Under the pieces are notes generated by a model, which made no database searches, was not told the origin of the DNA, and saw only the letters and a list, made by a program, of their open reading frames with translations. Source: an uncultured Porphyromonadaceae bacterium (GTDB lineage: Bacteria > Bacteroidota > Bacteroidia > Bacteroidales > Muribaculaceae). From it: a DNA stretch of 13,093 nucleotides. The translations under genes and the position numbers were made by a program. Positions 1 through 7,615 of the stretch are shown here, one piece after another. The stretch's first letter is position 1. Each line of letters opens with the position of its first letter. The stretch is taken from the NCBI GenBank assembly GCA_947178565.1, contig CAMWYV010000006.1, forward strand, positions 1 to 13,093, in the 5' to 3' direction.

Positions 1-808
1 TGGGGGTGACAATAATCTCAGTGCGACGGTTGCGCTGCTTGCCTAACTCGGTCCGGTTGTCCGCAATCGGGTTGAACTCGCCTCTGCCAGCTGCCGATAG
101 GCGCTGCGGATTCACTCCAAAATCATTCTGTAAAACCTGCACTATGGATGATGCACGAAGAGCACTTAAATCCCAGTTGTTGCGAATATTGGTACGGCTG
201 ATAGGCACATCGTCAGTATTCCCTTCCACAAGCACATCATAATCACCGTAGTCCTTAATGATTTTGGCAATCTTGCTAAGAGTTTCCATCGCGCGGGAAT
301 TTACCTCATAACTGCCCGACTTAAAGAGCATATTGTCAGCAAGAGAGATATAAACGACCCCTTTCAGCACCTTCACATCCACTTCCTTGAGCTCGTCACG
401 AGTAAGTGAACGTGTAAGATTATTGGTAAGTACCATATTCAGGGAGTCGCTTTTGCTCTTAGCCTGAACCAGCTGCTTTATATATTGGTTTGAGGCATTA
501 ATCTCATCCACGAGCTTGGATATATTGATATTACCCTGCTGATTCTGAAGCAGACTCTGATTTAATGAACCCTGGATAGACTCATAGTTGCGCTTAAGCT
601 GATCATTGCTTTTTCTCGCCTCGGCGAGAAGTGCATCCAGACTCTTTGCTCGCTCCTGAGATTTAGCAAGTTCAACCTGCGAAGTATGGTAATCCTTTGC
701 TAAGGCATCATATTTACCCTGCAGTTCAACCAACCTCTTGTTGCTTGAGCAACCTGTTGCCACAAGCGACACGGCAATAGCCGCCGAAACAAATGATTTG
801 ATTCTCAT
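1..808 (-). CDS. OmpA/Pal-like peptidoglycan-binding lipoprotein (C-terminus cut by window edge)
   Basis: Partial gene, 269 codons visible; it runs off the left edge with no stop. The ATG at 808-806 is followed by a lipoprotein signal peptide with lipobox VATGC (residues 16-20, lipidated Cys20). Residues about 24-130 are rich in Leu, Lys, Gln and Glu and look like a coiled-coil stalk. Residues about 145-269 are an OmpA C-terminal domain, with VEGNTDDVPI at 194-203, NNWDLSALRA at 210-219 (Asp213 in the usual diaminopimelate-binding place), SAAGRGEFNP at 238-247 and NRRTEI at 260-265. The family anchors the outer membrane to peptidoglycan, so this is probably an outer-membrane lipoprotein with a periplasmic domain. 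It lies 52 bases after korB. I see no TAnnTTTG element and no hairpin with a T-run in that gap, so it may be read from the korA promoter. The domain is essentially complete, so little is missing. Family assignment is firm; the specific role is unknown. Confidence 0.92.
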   Translation of the reverse strand, partial: MRIKSFVSAAIAVSLVATGCSSNKRLVELQGKYDALAKDYHTSQVELAKSQERAKSLDALLAEARKSNDQLKRNYESIQGSLNQSLLQNQQGNINISKLVDEINASNQYIKQLVQAKSKSDSLNMVLTNNLTRSLTRDELKEVDVKVLKGVVYISLADNMLFKSGSYEVNSRAMETLSKIAKIIKDYGDYDVLVEGNTDDVPISRTNIRNNWDLSALRASSIVQVLQNDFGVNPQRLSAAGRGEFNPIADNRTELGKQRNRRTEIIVTP

Positions 809-860
809 ATTCAGAATTTTGCGTTATGTATAATACAACACACTTGTCGTGAGCTATGTT

Positions 861-1874
861 TTATTTCACCTCCCAGGTTTCTCCTGCAAGAATCATACTC
901 CGAAGGCTGTCAAATCCTTTTGCTGACTTAACGCATTCAACCTGTTGCTCAAGTTCTTCATTATATGTAAGACCCTCAACATCACGGATAATACCGATTG
1001 CCAAGGGTAAATCCGTCCCGTCCATCATAGCAAGCTGCTGATGCAGAAAATTGCTCTTGTTATGTGAATCATGCACAAGAACATCATCAATAGTATAACC
1101 GTCCTTGCCGATTTCCACTGCCTTTAGCAGGAAGCCATCCTGTACAAGTCCACGCTCTTTATCCTTGCCAAATAGCATCTTCTCACCATCTACGAGATGA
1201 ATGGTGCGCTCTGCTCGGTGTTCACGATCTGTAATAAAGTTATGAATACCGTTATTGTAAATCACGCAATTTTGAAGAATTTCCACAACTGAAGTGCCTT
1301 TGTGCTTAGCAGCGGCTGTAAGTACCTCTTGTGAAATCTGAAGCTCCACATCAATACTGCGCGCAAAGAAATTTCCGCGGGCGCCAAACACCAACTCTGC
1401 CGGGATAAACGGATCTTCAACAGTTCCGTAAGGAGATGATTTTGACACAAAACCACGGTCACTGGTTGGAGAATACTGTCCCTTTGTGAGTCCGTAAATC
1501 TTGTTGTTGAAAAGGAGCATATTGATGTCAATATTTCTTCTAACCGCATGAATGAAGTGGTTACCACCGATTGCAAGACCATCGCCATCACCTGAAATCT
1601 GCCAAACGGTCATTTCAGGATTAGCGACTTTGAAACCCGTTGCTATCGCTGCGGCTCGACCGTGAATGGTATGAAAGCCGTAGGTATTCATATAGTATGG
1701 CAGACGTGATGAGCAGCCAATACCGGAAATAACAGCCGTTTTATGCGGAGCCACACCCACTGCAGCCATCGCCTTGTGGAGAGAATTTAGAATAGCGTGG
1801 TCACCGCATCCGGGGCACCAGCGCACAGGCTGATCACTTTTATAATTAGCGGGGATATATTCGTTGTTTTCCAT
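861..1874 (-). CDS. korB: 2-oxoacid:ferredoxin oxidoreductase beta subunit (probably 2-oxoglutarate)
   Basis: 337 residues, full length for the family. This is the thiamine-diphosphate and iron-sulfur subunit of a cytoplasmic enzyme that oxidatively decarboxylates a 2-oxoacid with CoA and reduces ferredoxin. WCPGCG (19-24), GIGCSSRLP (51-59) and QNCVIYN (201-207) supply Cys20, Cys23, Cys54 and Cys203. This matches the four-cysteine [4Fe-4S] ligand pattern known for two-subunit enzymes of this family. GDGDGLAIGGNH (95-106) with NNKIYGLTKGQ (123-133) is the ThDP/Mg2+ motif, and HGRA (71-74) is also typical. The start ATG overlaps the korA stop by one base (TAATG), which suggests translational coupling. 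No separate ferredoxin-like delta subunit is present, as expected for the two-subunit type. Substrate choice (2-oxoglutarate rather than pyruvate or a branched-chain 2-oxoacid) is inferred from the Bacteroidetes KorAB type and is not proven by sequence. Confidence 0.95.
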   Translation of the reverse strand: MENNEYIPANYKSDQPVRWCPGCGDHAILNSLHKAMAAVGVAPHKTAVISGIGCSSRLPYYMNTYGFHTIHGRAAAIATGFKVANPEMTVWQISGDGDGLAIGGNHFIHAVRRNIDINMLLFNNKIYGLTKGQYSPTSDRGFVSKSSPYGTVEDPFIPAELVFGARGNFFARSIDVELQISQEVLTAAAKHKGTSVVEILQNCVIYNNGIHNFITDREHRAERTIHLVDGEKMLFGKDKERGLVQDGFLLKAVEIGKDGYTIDDVLVHDSHNKSNFLHQQLAMMDGTDLPLAIGIIRDVEGLTYNEELEQQVECVKSAKGFDSLRSMILAGETWEVK

Positions 1875-3727
1875 TATTTTTCATCCATTATACGTGTAAC
1901 ACCTTCAATAACTTCCTCTACAAGGAATGGCTGACCCTGAACCTTATTTATGCGCTCGATACGCACATCGGGGTATTTAGCCTGAAGATAATCGGCAAAC
2001 TGACCTGTATTCAGTTCCGCTACAATCACCTTTTTATATTTCCTCAGCACATCTCCTGTATTGGACGGCAGAGGATTGATATAGCGGAAATGAGTGAACG
2101 CGACTTGGCGCCCCATACAGCAAAGATCCTGAGCCGCAGTGCGGAGATGTCCGTAGGTGCCACCCCAACCAAGAAGCAAAGTATCCGCATCCTCTTCACC
2201 AAGCACCTCAAGCTGAGGAATATCATCAGCGATACGCGCTATTTTCTCACGACGGGTATAAACCATTCTTTCGTGATTCACGGGATCAGTGGAGATAGCA
2301 CCGGTATCATAGTCCTTTTCAAGACCACCTAGACGGTGAGTCAGACCCTCAGTACCTGGAATAGCCCAGTAACGCACTTTAGTTCTCTCGTCACGGTTAT
2401 AAGGACGCCAAGAAATTTCAGCAGCTTTCTCAGTTGATATATAGGGCGGTTTTATTTCGGGATATTCGTTGACATCCGGAATGCGCCAGGCAGAAGAACC
2501 GTTGCCGATGAACGCATCGGTGAGAAGAATAACCGGTGTCATGTGTTCAATTGCGATTCTTGATGCTTCGAATGCCATCGTAAAACAATCTGTGGGTGTT
2601 GCCGGAGCTACAACTGCAACAGGGCTCTCACCATTTCTGCCATATAGCGCCTGCATGAGGTCGGTTTGTTCGGTCTTCGTCGGAAGTCCGGTAGAAGGTC
2701 CACCACGCTGCACATCTATTACAACCAGTGGCAACTCGGCAATTACCGCGAGCCCTATACCTTCGCTCTTTAGCGCAAGACCGGGACCGGAAGTTGAAGT
2801 CACTGCAAGATTACCCGCAAACGAGGCTCCGATAGCAGAGCACACCCCTGCAATCTCATCCTCCATCTGGAGAGCTTTTACGCCAAGGTCTTTGCGCTTT
2901 GCAAGCTCCTGGAGAATATCGGTTGCAGGTGTGATGGGATAGCTGCCGAGGAAAAGCGGACGACCGCTCTTTTCCGAAGCCATGATAAGACCCCATGCTG
3001 TTGCGGTGTTACCATTTATATCCGTATATACACCGGGCTTTGCCGGATCACTTTCAATTCTATAAGTGGATACTGTGGCATGAATATTACCGCCATAATT
3101 ATAGCCCGCGTTTATAACCTTCGCATTTGCCTCATATATCGCAGGTTTCTTGGAGAATTTCTTACGCAGGAAATGAAGAGCACTTTCAAGAGGACGGTCA
3201 AACAGCCAGCACACCAAACCAAGCGCGAAAATATTTCGGCATTTCAGAATACTCTTGTTATCCAGTCCACTGTCAGCAAGTGCCTCCTTTGTCAATGATG
3301 TGATGGGAACCTCTACTACCTGATCCTTAATACCGAGTTCCTTAAACGGTTCATCGGTGGCGAAAAGGGCTTTCCGCAAATCCGCTTCTTTGAAAGAGTC
3401 GATATCCACAATAATCACCCCACCGGGTTTAACATGATGGAAATTTTGCTTGAGCGCGGCTGGATTCATAGCCACCAGTACATCACAATGGTCACCGGGA
3501 GTATGAACCTTATTTCCTACACTCACCTGGAAGCCGCTCACTCCACCCAGACTACCCTGAGGAGCTCGAATCTCTGCCGGGTAATCGGGAAAAGTTGATA
3601 CCTGGTTCCCTATTCCTGCCGAAACATTGGTGAAAATGTTACCGGCAAGCTGCATTCCGTCACCGGAATCACCGGAGAAACGCACTACAACCCTCTCCAG
3701 CGTCTTGACATTAGTCTCTTCTAACAT
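1874..3727 (-). CDS. korA: 2-oxoacid:ferredoxin oxidoreductase alpha subunit, fused gamma-alpha (probably 2-oxoglutarate)
   Basis: 617 residues, the usual length for fused gamma-alpha chains. Residues about 11-215 form the gamma (CoA-side) domain, with RFSGDSGDGMQLAG (16-29) and FPDYPAEIRAPQGSLGG (46-62). Residues about 238-430 form the alpha pyrimidine-binding domain, with GSYPITP (261-267, the substrate-contacting YPITP motif), MEDEIA (288-293), TSTSGPG (310-316) and RGGPSTGLPTK (341-351). The remainder is the transketolase C-terminal-like domain. It pairs with KorB, whose start overlaps its stop by one base. In anaerobic Bacteroidales this enzyme links 2-oxoglutarate/succinyl-CoA interconversion to ferredoxin (family knowledge). 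The start ATG at 3727 places the glycine-rich gamma motif at the normal distance from the N-terminus. The leader is AT-rich with no Shine-Dalgarno sequence, and a TAACTTTG element lies about 60 bases upstream, so korA probably opens its own transcript. The 2-oxoacid specificity is inferred. Confidence 0.95.
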   Translation of the reverse strand: MLEETNVKTLERVVVRFSGDSGDGMQLAGNIFTNVSAGIGNQVSTFPDYPAEIRAPQGSLGGVSGFQVSVGNKVHTPGDHCDVLVAMNPAALKQNFHHVKPGGVIIVDIDSFKEADLRKALFATDEPFKELGIKDQVVEVPITSLTKEALADSGLDNKSILKCRNIFALGLVCWLFDRPLESALHFLRKKFSKKPAIYEANAKVINAGYNYGGNIHATVSTYRIESDPAKPGVYTDINGNTATAWGLIMASEKSGRPLFLGSYPITPATDILQELAKRKDLGVKALQMEDEIAGVCSAIGASFAGNLAVTSTSGPGLALKSEGIGLAVIAELPLVVIDVQRGGPSTGLPTKTEQTDLMQALYGRNGESPVAVVAPATPTDCFTMAFEASRIAIEHMTPVILLTDAFIGNGSSAWRIPDVNEYPEIKPPYISTEKAAEISWRPYNRDERTKVRYWAIPGTEGLTHRLGGLEKDYDTGAISTDPVNHERMVYTRREKIARIADDIPQLEVLGEEDADTLLLGWGGTYGHLRTAAQDLCCMGRQVAFTHFRYINPLPSNTGDVLRKYKKVIVAELNTGQFADYLQAKYPDVRIERINKVQGQPFLVEEVIEGVTRIMDEK

Positions 3728-3785
3728 TATATTTCTATTTGTTTTCTGGTATTATCTACGAAACATTCCTTTTTTTGCGGTTCGG

Positions 3786-3793
3786 CAAAGTTA
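3786..3793 (-). promoter_or_regulatory. Candidate Bacteroidetes -7 element for korA-korB
   Basis: The minus strand reads TAACTTTG here, matching the Bacteroidetes sigma-70-type -7 consensus TAnnTTTG. No TTTG -33 box is found at the usual 19-21 base spacing; the nearest TTTG (3822-3819) is 25 bases away. Initiation a few bases downstream would give an AT-rich leader of roughly 50 nt before the korA ATG. The same nine-base string TAACTTTGC occurs at the promoter of the TPR operon. This is a motif match only. Confidence 0.45.
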
Positions 3794-3797
3794 TGGA

Positions 3798-3812
3798 ATA
3801 TTTACTAAATAT
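3798..3812. repeat. 15-bp palindrome upstream of the korA -7 element
   Basis: ATATTTACTAAATAT is a perfect inverted repeat with 7-base arms around one central base. It lies 4 bases upstream of the candidate korA -7 element, in the spacer where -33/-7 recognition would occur, and 12 bases after the pyrC stop. The position fits an operator. The sequence is very AT-rich, so chance is a real alternative. It is unlikely to be a terminator for pyrC, because the stem has no GC and no T-run follows. Confidence 0.4.
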
Positions 3813-3824
3813 CCATGCCAAAAG

Positions 3825-5189
3825 CTATCGCGAAAATTTTAATGCCTTACCACGTTTGCTCCCGAAAAGCACTCCGTAGCGCCACACGAGTTCTCCATTT
3901 ACCCATGTCATGTCAACCTTAGCACTGAGTGGTGCACCTTCAAGGGGAGTCCACCCACATTTGCTTAGCACCATTTCCGCAGTCACTGTATATTCATCGC
4001 ATTGGTCATCAACAAGCACAACATCCGCATAGTAGCCCGGACGCAAAAAACCGCGACGGTCTATTCCGTATATTCTCGCCGGATTGTGACACATAGTCTC
4101 CACAACCTTTTCTATCGGGAACACCCCCTCCGATGCGAGTGAAAGCATAACAGACAAGGAGAATTGAATCATAGGCATACCCGACACAGCTGTCAGCGCT
4201 CCTCCAGTTTTCTCCTCCGATAAATGTGGAGCATGGTCGGTAGCTATGACATCTATCACCCCCTCAGTAACCGCCCTACGCAAAGCAAATCTATCCTCCG
4301 GCATTTTTATTGCCGGATTGCACTTAATCCTGGTGCCGTGCGTTGCGTATTGCGCATTTGAAAAAAGAAGGTATTGCGGACAGGTTTCCGCAGTGATTTT
4401 TTTATTCTCAACAGATCCGGGAGAAAAGAACTCAAGCTCCTCCTCTGTAGAAATATGCAGCACGTGAAGTCTTGCATTATATTTTTTTGCCCCCTCAACC
4501 GCCCGTTTAGTCGCCTCTATACACGCTTCACGGCTCCGTATCAGAGGGTGCAATTCGACCGGTGCATCCTCTCCGAACTTTTCAACGACCATCTTTTTGT
4601 TGGCGTTGATAATTGACTCATCCTCTGCATGAACGGCTATCAAAGCGGGTACCTCCGCGAAAATACGTGAAATTATAGATTCACTATCCACCAGCATATT
4701 ACCGGTAGAAGATCCAAGAAATACTTTAACTCCAGCTATCTTGGAATAATCGGCAGCAAGAAGCTCATTGATATTATTGTTTGTAGCTCCTATAAAGAAT
4801 CCATAATTTACACAGGACACTTCAGCAGCACGAGCCATTTTACCCTCTACAGCCTCAATCGTCGTGGTCGCGGGCACAGTATTGGGCATATCTATGAACG
4901 AGGTGACTCCACCGGCAACCGCCGCACGGCTCTCTGTCATCATATCCGCTTTTTGAGTGAGACCGGGATCACGGAAATGCACATGCTCATCAATAACCCC
5001 CGGCATCAGCAATCTACCATCGGCATCTACCGTACAGTTATCATCTCCCAGGAGTGCTTCAGGTACATTCCCATATCCTACTTCGGATATATACTCACCT
5101 TCAATGACAAGATAGCCCGCCTCAACCTTACCTTCATTAGCCAGCCGGGCATTATATATGACAGTTTTTTTATTTATCCCGTTTTCCAT
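3825..5189 (-). CDS. pyrC: Dihydroorotase (amidohydrolase superfamily)
   Basis: 454 residues. It catalyses reversible cyclisation of N-carbamoyl-L-aspartate to dihydroorotate in cytoplasmic pyrimidine synthesis. Amidohydrolase metal-site features are complete: DEHVHFR (67-73; His69, His71), GVKVFLGSSTG (153-163; Lys155 as likely carbamylated bridging lysine), AVHAED (185-190; His187), LHVLHIS (241-247; His245) and ATDHAPH (316-322; catalytic Asp318). AETCPQYL (267-274) and KCNPAIK (289-295) resemble the multifunctional-type dihydroorotase/hydantoinase branch. The ATG at 5189 lies inside the upstream glycosyltransferase gene, overlapping its end by 20 bases. No other ATG fits before the conserved N-terminal strand, so the overlap looks real. 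It is the last gene of the TPR-barrel-GT2-pyrC block. A different cyclic amidase specificity (dihydropyrimidinase or allantoinase) is possible but less likely, since this gene commonly follows the same GT2 gene in Bacteroidetes (recalled synteny, not checked). Confidence 0.9.
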   Translation of the reverse strand: MENGINKKTVIYNARLANEGKVEAGYLVIEGEYISEVGYGNVPEALLGDDNCTVDADGRLLMPGVIDEHVHFRDPGLTQKADMMTESRAAVAGGVTSFIDMPNTVPATTTIEAVEGKMARAAEVSCVNYGFFIGATNNNINELLAADYSKIAGVKVFLGSSTGNMLVDSESIISRIFAEVPALIAVHAEDESIINANKKMVVEKFGEDAPVELHPLIRSREACIEATKRAVEGAKKYNARLHVLHISTEEELEFFSPGSVENKKITAETCPQYLLFSNAQYATHGTRIKCNPAIKMPEDRFALRRAVTEGVIDVIATDHAPHLSEEKTGGALTAVSGMPMIQFSLSVMLSLASEGVFPIEKVVETMCHNPARIYGIDRRGFLRPGYYADVVLVDDQCDEYTVTAEMVLSKCGWTPLEGAPLSAKVDMTWVNGELVWRYGVLFGSKRGKALKFSR

Positions 5190-5943
5190 AATCAGGGAAT
5201 TTCTTGAACAGGCTTGACAATTTGAGCCTCATCACGCCGAATACAGCCTCACTAAAGATACTGCTGTTCATCTTGCTCTCGCCGAGCACCCGGTTGACAA
5301 ACACAATGGGCACCTCTATAATTTTAAACCCATATTTAAAGGCGGTAAACTTCATCTCGATCTGAAAAGCATAACCTTTAAATCTGATTTTATCAAGATT
5401 CATAGCCTCAAGCACTCTGCGGGTGTAGCACACAAAACCGGCAGTAGTGTCACGCACAGGAAGACCGGTGACAAACCTCACATAAGCAGAGGCATAATAT
5501 GACATCAGCACTCTTCCCATAGGCCAGTTGACCACGTTTACTCCGGTGACATACCGCGAACCGATTGCCATATCGGCACCATCTACCACACAAGCATTGC
5601 GGAGCGGAATCAGATCGGCAGGATTATGCGAGAAATCAGCATCCATCTCAAAGATGTATTCGTAACCCAATTCAAGCGACTGCTTGAAACCGGCAATATA
5701 TGCCGTGCCTAATCCCTGCTTGCCCTCACGCTCAGTGAGATGGATTCGTCCGGGATTTTCTTTCTGGATCTCACGGACAATATCTGCAGTTCCGTCCGGC
5801 GAACCGTCGTCAATAACAAGAATATCAAACCGGTGTGGCAGATTGATAACCGCTTCGCAAATTGCGCGAATGTTTTCTTTTTCGTTATAGGTCGGAATGA
5901 TTACAACACTGTCTGACCTGTCATTTACCTGTAATTCTGACAT
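5170..5943 (-). CDS. GT2 family polyprenol-phosphate mannosyltransferase-like protein (DPM1 type)
   Basis: 257 residues. Family members transfer mannose from GDP-mannose to a polyprenyl phosphate on the cytoplasmic face of the membrane, giving the lipid-linked donor for later glycosylation outside the cytoplasm. GT-A motifs are in order: IPTYNEKENI (16-25), VIDDGSPDGTAD (43-54), EMDADFSHNP (99-108, containing the metal-binding DxD-type acidic residues), GSRYV (128-132), VRDTTAGF (163-170) and GESKM (221-225). Length and motif order fit the short DPM1/Ppm1 form. There is no C-terminal transmembrane segment, so it is probably peripheral at the membrane, with its C-terminus rich in Lys and Phe. 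The ATG is two bases after the barrel gene's stop, and its own 3' end overlaps pyrC by 20 bases. The exact sugar (mannose or glucose) and acceptor cannot be read from sequence. Confidence 0.88.
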   Translation of the reverse strand: MSELQVNDRSDSVVIIPTYNEKENIRAICEAVINLPHRFDILVIDDGSPDGTADIVREIQKENPGRIHLTEREGKQGLGTAYIAGFKQSLELGYEYIFEMDADFSHNPADLIPLRNACVVDGADMAIGSRYVTGVNVVNWPMGRVLMSYYASAYVRFVTGLPVRDTTAGFVCYTRRVLEAMNLDKIRFKGYAFQIEMKFTAFKYGFKIIEVPIVFVNRVLGESKMNSSIFSEAVFGVMRLKLSSLFKKFPDYGKRDK

Positions 5944-5945
5944 CG

Positions 5946-7607
5946 TTAAAATTTCAATGTTACACCTGCAAGCCCAGTAATTCCCTGAGAGGGCACTCCA
6001 CCGATGTAATGGAAGCGTTTGTTGAAAAGATTCTCACCATCAAGAAAAACCGACACCCTATCATTAATTTTGTATTTTGCGCCTAAATTGGCGGAATTTA
6101 CTGAACCGAGTGACTCGTTTCCAGCCTTGCGCTTACCCCGGAGAAGATACCTTAGTGAAAGGTCTAGTTTTTCTATGGGTGAATATATGACTGTAGCATC
6201 AATCACACATTTCGCTCTGTCGCGCCAAAGATAATAGGAGTGAACTATATTATTATTTCCTGACGCAAACTCGGCTGAGATTTTTGTCTCAAGAGTGCTA
6301 CTATGACGATATCCGGCGACAACGCCACCATGCCAGCCGCTTACATTCACGGGGGCTAAACCGATGCTCGCATTGCCAAACGGCATTATCCATTCATTTG
6401 CCTTAGCCCAACCACCGAAAATCTCAAGATAAGCCCCTTTGAAAGGACCGACAGTCAATCCCGCGTCAAGTGTAAGAGGCACATGAGAGTTTTCATAAGC
6501 TATTAACTGCTCCATATAAGGCATATCAAAATAAATTGAAGATGCTGTGTTCTGAATCTCACCACCACCAGCTTTAAAGTTTACTCCCAAGAAACCCAGC
6601 GGACGATATACGGCTTTTACATCCGGAGCAATGTGGAATGCCTTACCTCCACCATGAGTTATATCTATTTTCACACCTAAATCTACCGACAGATCGCGAA
6701 CCTCATATCGATAGCGGGGAGTAAGTCTCAACAGCCATGTGTTTAGGGTTGCACTCACATTATCAGTGACGCTCATTGGAGTATGCAGATAGGTGAAATC
6801 CAATCCTACGTCAGCGTTGGATTCTTTTGATATATTTATTCCCGTAGCGCCATTGAGATTAAACTTATTCTGGCGTATCGGAGCTCTATACAGATAAATC
6901 TGTCCGTTATTGTCACTGCATTTGTTCTGATTGATGAATGCGAAGCGCGAAAAGCCTCCGCCAACACCATAAAACAATCCCTCCCCACCATCTTTCTTCC
7001 ATGAAAGAATGGTATTTACATTATTTACTCCCTGGCTGTCATTTAAGAGCGCAGGCGCAGAGTAGTGATAATATGAGTAGTCTGCAAAAGCGGTCAATAT
7101 AGCGTCCGCTCCTGTGCGGTGCTTGAGATTAACACCTAACGAAGCAGTATGCTCTTTATAGTCATTACTCTTTTCATTCGGGTAAACAGCATCATCCCCG
7201 AGGTTAGAATTATATATCCTCCCGTTATATTGCATCCATGCTCCCAATGCCGTTTTGCCGGTATCAATGAACCTATATCCAGCAGAAACACCCGCGTTGA
7301 AAAGCGGCATATAACCCACTGAAGCATATCCGGGATAAACTGCCGGTTCATCTATCAACGGATCTCCAACAGGCAAGGTAAATAATGACGGGGTTACACC
7401 AACGTGGCGATCAACAAGACTATATTTGAGTTCCGGGCGGGTGATCGCAGGAAGCGATATTACCGGCGAAATCGGAAGCCGATCCGCATCTCGATATTCC
7501 GGCACAATATCACGCTCGACCTTAATTTCCTTATTCAGTGACTGGGCACCGGCGCAAAAGGCAAGACCAATTACCGAAACAACAATTGCAAATCTTTCTT
7601 TTCTCAT
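5946..7607 (-). CDS. Outer-membrane beta-barrel, TonB-receptor-like but without plug domain
   Basis: 553 residues. A signal peptide spans residues 1-21, with likely cleavage at AGA|Q. Residues 22-92 form a proline-rich extended segment (ten prolines between 36 and 92, including VERDIVPEYRDADRLPISP at 30-48) where a TonB-dependent receptor would carry its plug. No plug motifs are seen. From about residue 93 the chain alternates aromatic and polar residues with many Gly/Tyr turns, as in amphipathic barrel strands. The C-terminus, ENLFNKRF (525-532) and GLAGVTLKF (545-553), is the TonB-receptor closing-strand signature with terminal Phe for BAM assembly. Without a plug or TonB box it should not work as an ordinary TonB-dependent transporter. 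It follows the TPR gene by 8 bases and precedes the GT2 gene by 2, so it is almost certainly co-transcribed. Substrate and role are unknown. One hypothesis is that the TPR protein docks on the proline-rich tail. Confidence 0.8.
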   Translation of the reverse strand: MRKERFAIVVSVIGLAFCAGAQSLNKEIKVERDIVPEYRDADRLPISPVISLPAITRPELKYSLVDRHVGVTPSLFTLPVGDPLIDEPAVYPGYASVGYMPLFNAGVSAGYRFIDTGKTALGAWMQYNGRIYNSNLGDDAVYPNEKSNDYKEHTASLGVNLKHRTGADAILTAFADYSYYHYSAPALLNDSQGVNNVNTILSWKKDGGEGLFYGVGGGFSRFAFINQNKCSDNNGQIYLYRAPIRQNKFNLNGATGINISKESNADVGLDFTYLHTPMSVTDNVSATLNTWLLRLTPRYRYEVRDLSVDLGVKIDITHGGGKAFHIAPDVKAVYRPLGFLGVNFKAGGGEIQNTASSIYFDMPYMEQLIAYENSHVPLTLDAGLTVGPFKGAYLEIFGGWAKANEWIMPFGNASIGLAPVNVSGWHGGVVAGYRHSSTLETKISAEFASGNNNIVHSYYLWRDRAKCVIDATVIYSPIEKLDLSLRYLLRGKRKAGNESLGSVNSANLGAKYKINDRVSVFLDGENLFNKRFHYIGGVPSQGITGLAGVTLKF

Positions 7608-7615
7608 ATCGCCGA

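Noticed and set aside
1262..1591. 109-codon frame inside korB on the same strand
   Set aside because: It is an out-of-frame shadow of the conserved ThDP-binding region of korB, with no domain of its own.
2469..2942. 157-codon open frame on the plus strand inside korA
   Set aside because: It is antisense to a fully conserved part of korA, has no recognisable domain, and fits a shadow frame.
3752..3766. Possible tiny upstream ORF (Met-Phe-Arg-Arg-stop) in the korA leader after AAGGA
   Set aside because: The AAGGA directly abuts the ATG with no spacing, and Bacteroidetes rarely use Shine-Dalgarno sequences. Four codons can easily arise by chance.
3798..3812. Terminator for pyrC formed by the AT palindrome
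   Set aside because: The stem contains no GC pair and is not followed by a T-run, so it would be too weak for intrinsic termination.
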